DNA of 64,000 nt, from assembly GCF_013214165.1 (NCBI RefSeq), contig NZ_JABSSM010000004.1:4522-68521 (forward strand). Direction: 5' to 3'. Below the pieces are notes generated by a model that saw nothing but the letters and a program-made list of their open reading frames with translations, searched no databases and was not told the origin of the DNA. The stretch is from Shewanella sp. GTDB lineage: Bacteria > Pseudomonadota > Gammaproteobacteria > Enterobacterales > Shewanellaceae. Positions 59,001 to 64,000 of the stretch are shown piece by piece (within the stretch, counting starts at the first letter, position 1; every line of letters begins with the position of its first letter). Position numbers and translations under genes: made by a program.

Positions 59001-59142
59001 TTGCCTGAGCTAAGCGGGCACTGTAGCGCTTGTCTATGTCACCGCTGAATTCACTATGTTCGAGTGCGATTAAGTAGGCAAGGTATTCAGGCTCTAGGGT
59101 GTTCTCATGTGATAACTTGGGCAACTTAGCGTTAGGTAACAT
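56086..59142 (-). CDS. ydiJ: YdiJ: FAD-binding and Fe-S oxidoreductase, D-2-hydroxyglutarate dehydrogenase type
   Basis: Large flavo-iron-sulfur protein of 1018 residues, full length for YdiJ. An N-terminal FAD domain (SARGGGTGTNGQSLTHG near 90; HVDAGVLHVRP near 470) is of the D-lactate/glycolate dehydrogenase type. A ferredoxin-like motif CLACKACASQCPVKVDVPK near 675 and CCG-type cysteine sets (FSHCTES, SLGCCGMAGTYG) follow. In some bacteria YdiJ oxidises D-2-hydroxyglutarate; other 2-hydroxyacids are possible. The electron acceptor is not shown. Start ATG 59142 lacks a strong Shine-Dalgarno but matches relatives. Near ppsA as in E. coli. Confidence 0.9.
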   Translation of the reverse strand: MLPNAKLPKLSHENTLEPEYLAYLIALEHSEFSGDIDKRYSARLAQATDNSVYQFLPQAVLYPKNQQDVALSLALASRKEFDNVVFSARGGGTGTNGQSLTHGLILDLSRYLNRVLEINAEEGWVRVEAGVVKDALNDALREHGFFFSPDLSTSNRATMGGMINTDASGAGSLVYGKTSDHVLELSSVLYDGSVLNTYAVNREQLKDVAAITTNPLGQQLITKIAAICSDNRAEIGTRFPKLNRFLTGYDLKNVWNDELTEFNLSRILTGSEGTLAVITEAKLDITPLPDVRMMVNIKYDSFESALRHAPELVKAKATVVETVDSKVLNLAQQDIIWHSVSELIKDVPGSRIDGLNMVEFAGEREDVEARVSKLIENLDAQLASGSSGLIGYQQTSDKTSINMIYAMRKKAVGLLGAMKGRRKPIAFAEDTAVPPEKLADFIMEFRALLDSHQLQYGMFGHVDAGVLHVRPALDMCDINDEKLLKRVSDQVAALTLKYGGLMWGEHGKGVRGEYGPAVFGQHLYGLLEEVKGLFDPHNKLNPGKLVAPKGTGALIYNVDSAKRGSLDRQIPIQTRDAFPDVMNCNGNGLCFNYSSYSPMCPSFKVTGDRVQSPKGRAGLMREWLRLLEKEGVDVVELAKQKPQGLLQRAQNSLKAKSEYDYSHEVMESLKGCLACKACASQCPVKVDVPKFRAQFFNIYYQRYLRPAKDYLVAGIEDALPLMAIAPRLTNALAQNSVSQWVIEKSLGYVDAPALSVPTLKQQLDGHACRGYDLESLEAITEDKRHQYVLVVQDPFNSFYEADTVYHFIKLIEKMGLKPVLLPYKPNGKPIHIKGFLDKFAKTAQSSADFLTKLHALNMPMVGVDPAMVLCYRDEYREVLGDARGDFEVKLSSEWLLEAIKSMPAVAEQVKNTSFTWFSHCTESTAKPSTGGEWKTIFSHFGAKLETVSLGCCGMAGTYGHELENKERSKSLYDMSWEQAMKAVPQEQVLVSGYSCRTQVKRFGGFKPKHPVQALLSLI

Positions 59143-59201
59143 ATATGTTTCTGTCTATTATATTTATGTAATTATACCGCCATTATATAAAAATTTGACA
59201 C

Positions 59202-59229
59202 AAAAAAAAGCCGCTATATAGCGGCTTTT
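59202..59229 (-). terminator. terminator of ppsA
   Basis: 24-base perfect palindrome AAAAGCCGCTATATAGCGGC+TTTT, extended on the minus strand to eight T residues, 29 bases past the ppsA stop. Confidence 0.92.
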
Positions 59230-59258
59230 AAGATTAGCTTATTCTATATTAAGAATAA

Positions 59259-61628
59259 TTAACCCTGTTCTTTACCCAGGTACAACCAGGTATCGAGAAC
59301 AGTATCGGGATTCAGTGATACCGAATCTATGCCTTGCTCGACTAACCAGGCAGCAAAATCGGCATGATCTGAAGGTCCTTGACCACAGATCCCAACATAA
59401 GCACCCTTATCCTTGGCAGCTTTAATGGCCATAGCCAGCAGGATCTTAACGGCTTCGTTGCGCTCATCAAACAGATGGCTGATGATACCTGAGTCGCGAT
59501 CCAGACCTAGCGTCAACTGAGTCAAATCGTTAGAACCGATAGAGAAACCATCGAAGTACTCTAGGAACTGCTCCGCAAGCAGTGCATTAGAAGGCAGTTC
59601 ACACATCATGATGACGCGAAGACCATCTTTACCGCGCTCGAGACCTTCCTCTTTAAGCAGTTCAATCACTTGAGCCGCTTCACCTAACGTACGGACGAAT
59701 GGGATCATGATCTCGACGTTAGTCAGACCCATCTCATTACGCACCCGCTTGATTGCCTCACACTCGAGTGCGAAACAGTCACGGAAAGAATCAGAGATGT
59801 AGCGACTGGCGCCACGGAAACCTAACATAGGGTTCTCTTCTTCAGGCTCGTATCTGTCACCGCCCACCAAGTTAGCGTATTCGTTCGACTTAAAATCAGA
59901 CATACGAATAATCACTTTCTTCGGATAGAAAGCTGATGCGATTGTCGCCATGCCTTCAACTAGGCGTGCAATATAGAACTCAACCGGCGATGAGTAACCC
60001 GCGATCATCTCGTGGATCTCTTGCTGAAGCTCAGCATCTTGCTGATTGAACTCGAGTAACGCCTTAGGGTGAATACCGATCATGCGGTTGATGATGAACT
60101 CAAGACGCGCAAGGCCAACACCGGCATTAGGCAGACGAGCAAAATCAAACGCCCTGTCCGGATTACCCACGTTCATCATGATCTTAATCGGCAGATCAGG
60201 CATAGAATCTACACGAGATGACGTGACTTCGAAGTCCTGAATGCCTTCATAGATGAAACCAGTATCGCCTTCGGAGCAAGACACTGTGATTTTTTGACCC
60301 GTCTTGATGCGTTCGGTCACGTCACCACAACCTACGACGGCAGGTACGCCTAATTCACGGGCGATGATCGCCGCGTGGCACGTACGGCCACCGCGGTTGG
60401 TGATAATTGCGCTGGCGCGCTTCATGATAGGCTCCCAATCGGGATCTGTCATATCGGTAACCAGTACGTCACCCTCTTTGATCTGGTCCATGTCTGCTAT
60501 CGAAGTCAGTACCTTAGCCACACCACTGCCTATCTTATGACCGATGGCGCGGCCTTCACAGAGAACCTCACCCTTAGTCTTAAGATGATAGCGCTCAATC
60601 AACTGTACATCTTCACGAGAACGCACGGTCTCAGGGCGAGCCTGTACGATGTAAAGCTTGCCATCATTGCCATCTTTAGCCCACTCGATGTCCATTGGAC
60701 GTCCGTAGTGCTTTTCGATAACCATGGCCTGCTTAGCCAGCTCCATGACTTCAGCATCATTAATAGAGAATTCGCGGCGCTTATCGGCGGCAACGTCTTC
60801 AATCTTGACTTGCTTACCATGGGCCTCATCATCAGAATACACCATCTGAATCAGTTTGCTGCCTATGTTGCGGCGAACAACCGCTTGATGACCGGCCGTT
60901 AAAATGGGCTTATGGACATAAAACTCATCCGGGTTAACCGCACCTTGAACAACCATCTCCCCTAGGCCAAATGAAGAGGTAATAAATACCACATCATTAT
61001 TGCCCGACTCTGTGTCCATGGTGAACATAACACCAGAGGCGGCAGTGTCGGAGCGAACCATGCGCTGCACACCGGCAGACAGGGCGACACCTTTATGGTC
61101 GTAACCTTGGTGAACACGATAAGAGATAGCACGGTCGTTGAACAAGGAGGCAAATACATGCTTCATTGCGACCAGAACCGCGTCATAGCCTTTAACGTTA
61201 AGAAAAGTTTCTTGCTGACCGGCAAATGAAGCATCGGGCATATCTTCTGCTGTCGCCGAAGAGCGAACCGCAAAAGATGCATCCTTAGTTTCAGAGGAAA
61301 GTTTGTCGTAAGAATCTCTTACGGCCTCCTCAAATTCGGGGTGGAATGGGGTATCGATCACCCATTGTCTGATCTGTGCACCGGCTGTAGCGAGTGCGTT
61401 CACATCATCTACATCTAGACTGTCCAGAACGTCGTATATCTTCTGGTTAAGTCCGCTTTGTTCAAGGAATTCGTTGAACGCGTAAGAGGTGGTGGCAAAA
61501 CCGCCGGGCACTTGAACGCCCGCGTTAGCTAGATTGCTAATCATCTCTCCAAGAGAAGCATTTTTACCGCCGACCTTGTTGACGTCACCCATGCCTAATT
61601 CTTGATACCAGAGTACATATTGCTGCAC
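59259..61628 (-). CDS. ppsA: phosphoenolpyruvate synthase
   Basis: Gluconeogenic enzyme converting pyruvate and ATP to PEP, AMP and phosphate. At 789 residues it is full length. N-terminal nucleotide-binding domain ([38 protein letters not shown]), phosphohistidine domain with the catalytic His in [15 protein letters not shown] near residue 421, and a C-terminal TIM-barrel with [17 protein letters not shown] near 680 and CGQGPSDH. The GTG start at 61628 is supported by CGGAGATA 8 bases upstream. It is divergent from ppsR, with a HexR-type site and promoter between. PpsR should regulate it by phosphorylation. Confidence 0.98.
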   Translation of the reverse strand: MQQYVLWYQELGMGDVNKVGGKNASLGEMISNLANAGVQVPGGFATTSYAFNEFLEQSGLNQKIYDVLDSLDVDDVNALATAGAQIRQWVIDTPFHPEFEEAVRDSYDKLSSETKDASFAVRSSATAEDMPDASFAGQQETFLNVKGYDAVLVAMKHVFASLFNDRAISYRVHQGYDHKGVALSAGVQRMVRSDTAASGVMFTMDTESGNNDVVFITSSFGLGEMVVQGAVNPDEFYVHKPILTAGHQAVVRRNIGSKLIQMVYSDDEAHGKQVKIEDVAADKRREFSINDAEVMELAKQAMVIEKHYGRPMDIEWAKDGNDGKLYIVQARPETVRSREDVQLIERYHLKTKGEVLCEGRAIGHKIGSGVAKVLTSIADMDQIKEGDVLVTDMTDPDWEPIMKRASAIITNRGGRTCHAAIIARELGVPAVVGCGDVTERIKTGQKITVSCSEGDTGFIYEGIQDFEVTSSRVDSMPDLPIKIMMNVGNPDRAFDFARLPNAGVGLARLEFIINRMIGIHPKALLEFNQQDAELQQEIHEMIAGYSSPVEFYIARLVEGMATIASAFYPKKVIIRMSDFKSNEYANLVGGDRYEPEEENPMLGFRGASRYISDSFRDCFALECEAIKRVRNEMGLTNVEIMIPFVRTLGEAAQVIELLKEEGLERGKDGLRVIMMCELPSNALLAEQFLEYFDGFSIGSNDLTQLTLGLDRDSGIISHLFDERNEAVKILLAMAIKAAKDKGAYVGICGQGPSDHADFAAWLVEQGIDSVSLNPDTVLDTWLYLGKEQG

Positions 61629-61683
61629 AGTTCTATCTCCGCAAGTTTATTTCAGTGTGGCCCCTTCACAGGAGGGCAGCGGC

Positions 61684-61712
61684 ATTTTACACTCCATCGC
61701 AACAAGCGTAAA
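61684..61712 (-). promoter_or_regulatory. predicted promoter of ppsA
   Basis: Minus strand: TTTACG at 61712-61707, 17-base spacer, TAAAAT at 61689-61684. It lies about 56 bases upstream of the ppsA start. The HexR-type site is centred about 56 bases before the expected transcription start, a normal activator distance. Confidence 0.65.
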
Positions 61713-61725
61713 TCTATAATTTTAT

Positions 61726-61741
61726 TTGTAATTTTATTACT
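61726..61741. promoter_or_regulatory. HexR-type operator between ppsA and ppsR
   Basis: TTGTAATTTTATTACT matches the recalled HexR consensus TTGTAATWWWATTACA at all but the last base. In Shewanella HexR is known to activate ppsA when glycolytic KDPG is low. Here the site lies upstream of the ppsA -35 and only 13 bases before the ppsR ATG, so binding could raise ppsA and hinder ppsR. Confidence 0.78.
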
Positions 61742-61754
61742 ACAAGAGGTCAAA

Positions 61755-62567
61755 ATGTTACGTAAAGTTTTCTATATCTCAGACGGTACCGCCATCACGG
61801 CAGAGGTGTTCGGCCATGCGGTTTTATCTCAGTTTCCCATTGAATTTGATGCACTTACAATTCCTTTTGTCGAAACAGAAGCTAAAGCTAATACAATTAA
61901 AGCCCAAATAGATGATTGTTTTATTACAACAGGTGAACGTCCTCTGGTGTTCCATTCTATCGTCAAACCTGAGATTCGAGACATCATCTTCAGCAGTGAA
62001 GGCATAGATTATGATTTTTTGAACACTTTTGTCGCGCCATTAGAGCAACAATTAGGAATGAAGGCCTCTCCCGTGGTTCATCGAACTCATGGCAAGGGTA
62101 ATGAAGGCTACGAGGCTCGAATAGAAGCCATCAATTACACCATGGACAATGATGACGGCCAGACATTGAAGAATATCGATCAGGCCGATCTGGTATTATT
62201 AGGTGTGTCTCGTTGTGGCAAGACGCCAAGCAGTCTCTACCTTTCGCTACAGTTCGGCATTAAAGCCGCCAACTATCCTTTTGTCGAAGATGACATGGAT
62301 AACCTCAAACTTCCCCCAGAGCTTAAACGTAATAAGAAAAAACTATTCGGTCTAACCATAGATCCGGTGCGTCTGCATGAGATACGCCAGAGCCGCATGG
62401 AGAACAGCCGTTACTCCTCATTGCGTCAATGTCGCATCGAAGTCAAGGAGGTTGAAATGATGTACAAACGCGAGCGTATCCCTTATGTAGACACCACCAA
62501 TCATTCGGTCGAAGAGATAGCCACTAAGATCCTCGATGTCACCGGACTGAAACGTCACATGTTCTAG
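61755..62567 (+). CDS. ppsR: PEP synthase regulatory protein PpsR
   Basis: Bifunctional kinase/pyrophosphorylase of the DUF299 family, 270 residues, that inactivates PpsA by ADP-dependent phosphorylation of a threonine and reactivates it by phosphate-dependent removal. The P-loop is [16 protein letters not shown] near residue 150. The N-terminal [12 protein letters not shown] is the family signature. The ATG at 61755 is preferred to the open frame from 61602; AAGAGGT lies five bases upstream. Divergent partner of ppsA, as in E. coli. Confidence 0.95.
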   Translation: MLRKVFYISDGTAITAEVFGHAVLSQFPIEFDALTIPFVETEAKANTIKAQIDDCFITTGERPLVFHSIVKPEIRDIIFSSEGIDYDFLNTFVAPLEQQLGMKASPVVHRTHGKGNEGYEARIEAINYTMDNDDGQTLKNIDQADLVLLGVSRCGKTPSSLYLSLQFGIKAANYPFVEDDMDNLKLPPELKRNKKKLFGLTIDPVRLHEIRQSRMENSRYSSLRQCRIEVKEVEMMYKRERIPYVDTTNHSVEEIATKILDVTGLKRHMF

Positions 62568-62732
62568 AAAACGGTTGAAACTGGTTACATATTCACTTAT
62601 TTGGCCACTTATATGCACAGAGAGCCGAAATTAGCCTCACTTTTCGTGATTAAGGCGCTGTGCATCTTTAAACTATTCGTTATAATCCGCAGTAATCAGG
62701 CTAAATGCCCTTAGACACGCTCGGTACAATGA

Positions 62733-63797
62733 ATGACCATTAAAACAGACGAACTACGCACCACTTTATTATGTAAGGCAATTTCTCCCGCTAAATTAGC
62801 TTCTGAGTATCCCCTCACACAAGAGGCTGCCGACTACCTAGTGCAACAGCGACGCGAAGTCGAAGCTATCTTGACCGGTGAAGATCCCAGACTCCTAGTT
62901 ATCATAGGTCCTTGCTCTATTCATGACACCAAGGCGGCGATAGAATATGCGCAGCGTTTGGCAAAATTGCATATGGAGCTGAAAGACGATCTGTGTATTC
63001 TGATGCGCGTCTACTTCGAGAAGCCCAGAACCACGGTCGGCTGGAAAGGACTCATCTCAGATCCCGATCTCGATGGCAGTTTCAACGCCAACAAGGGACT
63101 TCGTCTCGCCCGTGAATTATTGCAGAAAATTACCGAACTTAAGCTGCCTATCGCAACCGAGTTCCTCGATATGGTGAACGGTCAGTATATCGCCGACCTG
63201 ATCACTTGGGGAGCCGTTGGCGCACGTACCACTGAGAGCCAAATTCACCGTGAGATGGCATCGGCCTTATCTTGCCCCGTTGGCTTCAAGAATGGCACCG
63301 ACGGCAACATCAATATTGCCATTGATGCCGTACGCGCAGCGAAAGAGCCACACATCTTCTATTCTCCGGATAAAGATGGTGCCATGGCGGTTTATCGCAC
63401 CAGTGGTAACCCATTTGGGCACATCATACTACGTGGTGGCAAGCAACCTAACTATCACGCTGAAGACATCAATGCCGCTGCTGAGCAACTGAAAAGCTTA
63501 GGTGTTTCCCATCGTATGGTTGTCGATTTTAGCCACGGCAACAGCCAGAAAAAACATGCCCAGCAACTCATCGTCGCCGACAGCATCATCAAACAGATGA
63601 GCGAGGGCTCGACGGCTATCGCAGGTATCATGGCCGAAAGCTTCATCGAAGAGGGTAACCAGAAGGTGATCCCAGGACAGGCGCTGGTCTATGGTAAGAG
63701 CATCACAGATGCCTGTTTGCATTGGGATGACTCGGAGAAACTGCTTCGCTCTCTCGCTAAAGCATCGAGAGACAGAATGAATAAGCTTAGTTCGTAA
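62733..63797 (+). CDS. aroH: 3-deoxy-7-phosphoheptulonate synthase (AroG/F/H family)
   Basis: Joins PEP and erythrose 4-phosphate as the first step of aromatic synthesis. At 354 residues it is a class I-alpha enzyme. Motifs: RLLVIIGPCSIHD near residue 52, EKPRTTVGWKGLISDPDLDGS near 90 and GARTTESQIHREMASALSCPVGFKNGTDG (here GARTTESQIHREMASALS then CPVGFKNGTDG) near 165. Overall identity and its place after ppsR suggest the Trp-type isoenzyme (AroH), but the feedback ligand cannot be read with certainty. No clear TrpR or TyrR box was found upstream. Confidence 0.9.
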   Translation: MTIKTDELRTTLLCKAISPAKLASEYPLTQEAADYLVQQRREVEAILTGEDPRLLVIIGPCSIHDTKAAIEYAQRLAKLHMELKDDLCILMRVYFEKPRTTVGWKGLISDPDLDGSFNANKGLRLARELLQKITELKLPIATEFLDMVNGQYIADLITWGAVGARTTESQIHREMASALSCPVGFKNGTDGNINIAIDAVRAAKEPHIFYSPDKDGAMAVYRTSGNPFGHIILRGGKQPNYHAEDINAAAEQLKSLGVSHRMVVDFSHGNSQKKHAQQLIVADSIIKQMSEGSTAIAGIMAESFIEEGNQKVIPGQALVYGKSITDACLHWDDSEKLLRSLAKASRDRMNKLSS

Positions 63798-63810
63798 AGG
63801 CTAATGCCGT

Positions 63811-63846
63811 AAAAAGGCTTTTCAGCATTGCTGGGAAGCCTTTTTT
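63811..63846 (+). terminator. terminator of aroH
   Basis: AAAAAGGCTT and AAGCCTTTTTT flank an inner stem (CAGCA/TGCTG); a T-run ends it, 14 bases past the stop. Confidence 0.9.
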
Positions 63847-63851
63847 GATCT

Positions 63852-63891
63852 AAACCTATTAACGCTACTATTATGCAGCGTTAATAGGTTT
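63852..63891. repeat. perfect 15-bp inverted repeat downstream of aroH
   Basis: AAACCTATTAACGCT and AGCGTTAATAGGTTT pair perfectly around a ten-base loop. It immediately follows the aroH terminator and has no T-run, so it is not an obvious second terminator. Confidence 0.8.
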
Positions 63892-63970
63892 CTCTAGCTG
63901 GGAAATTTCACAATATTTTTGCCCCTTATACCTCCCCCACATTACCCTAGCATAACCTTAAGGTTGCCGT

Positions 63971-64000
63971 ATGCCATTGCCCCAAACCCCCGAATCTCGT
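63971..64000 (+). CDS. possible start of a further gene (right-edge partial)
   Basis: An ATG preceded by TAAGGTT opens the frame MPLPQTPESR to the window edge. Only ten codons are visible, too few to assign a family or even confirm it as coding. Confidence 0.3.
   Translation, partial: MPLPQTPESR

Noticed and set aside
60375..60902. 175-codon open frame antisense to ppsA
   Set aside because: No family resemblance, no ribosome binding site, and it mirrors the codon bias of ppsA on the opposite strand.
62613..62665. ATGCACAG...CTGTGCAT pairing upstream of aroH as an attenuator
   Set aside because: The loop is 37 bases, no leader peptide rich in Trp, Phe or Tyr is visible and no T-run follows.

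Overview
The window reads as ordinary chromosome of a marine gammaproteobacterium, most probably a Shewanella. The evidence is family content plus gene order: a 1612-residue NAD-glutamate dehydrogenase, a monomeric isocitrate dehydrogenase, the DUF1302/DUF1329/YCF48/RND cluster, a proteobacterial 'dedicated sortase' locus, and several blocks shared with E. coli (pyrD-zapC; prc-proQ-msrC-letA-letB; cspD/clpS-clpA/infA/aat; icd/rluE-mnmA-hflD-purB; ydiJ, ppsA/ppsR-aroH). No rRNA, tRNA, CRISPR array, prophage or intact insertion sequence was seen. The species assignment is inference.

Layout. 1-5.7 kb: translation and ribosome maintenance (uup, partial at the left edge; a glutaredoxin-like gene; rlmKL), then zapC and pyrD. 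5.8-10.6 kb: gdhB. 10.9-17.7 kb: a four-gene minus-strand operon of outer membrane DUF1302, periplasmic DUF1329, YCF48 propeller and RND/MMPL exporter. 18-24.8 kb: DUF2835, pepN, prc, proQ, msrC and SOS-controlled yebG. 25-28.9 kb: a lipid-transport operon in which LetA is split over two overlapping genes, followed by a seven-MCE-domain LetB. 29-34 kb: the dedicated sortase locus. Its regulators (pdsR, pdsS) and OmpA-like pdsO look intact, but the sortase and its LPQTG target are both reduced to N- and C-terminal parts joined in frame. 34-39.4 kb: metC, a peptidase E homologue, a serine hydrolase, a Nif3 protein and small envelope or hypothetical genes. 39.4-44.3 kb: an N-degron cluster (aat-bpt, clpS-clpA) around infA, next to cspD. 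44.4-52.4 kb: icd, rluE, mnmA, hflD, purB, roxA. 52.5-56 kb: small DUF proteins, leucine dehydrogenase and a MarR regulator. 56-64 kb: ydiJ, then the divergent ppsA/ppsR pair and a DAHP synthase.

How the parts fit. Aat and Bpt add destabilising leucine to protein N-termini; ClpS and ClpA deliver such proteins to ClpP. PpsA makes PEP, PpsR switches PpsA on and off, and AroH uses PEP to enter aromatic synthesis. Three control sites can be read with fair confidence: a LexA box at yebG, a HexR-type site with a well-spaced promoter between ppsA and ppsR, and a perfect palindrome upstream of leucine dehydrogenase that looks like a LiuR operator.

The most unusual feature is the sortase locus, where both effector genes have lost their catalytic or structural cores yet keep ribosome binding sites, reading frames, signal peptide, sorting motif and membrane anchors. 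Several intergenic inverted repeats and one degenerate transposon-end-like stretch remain unexplained.
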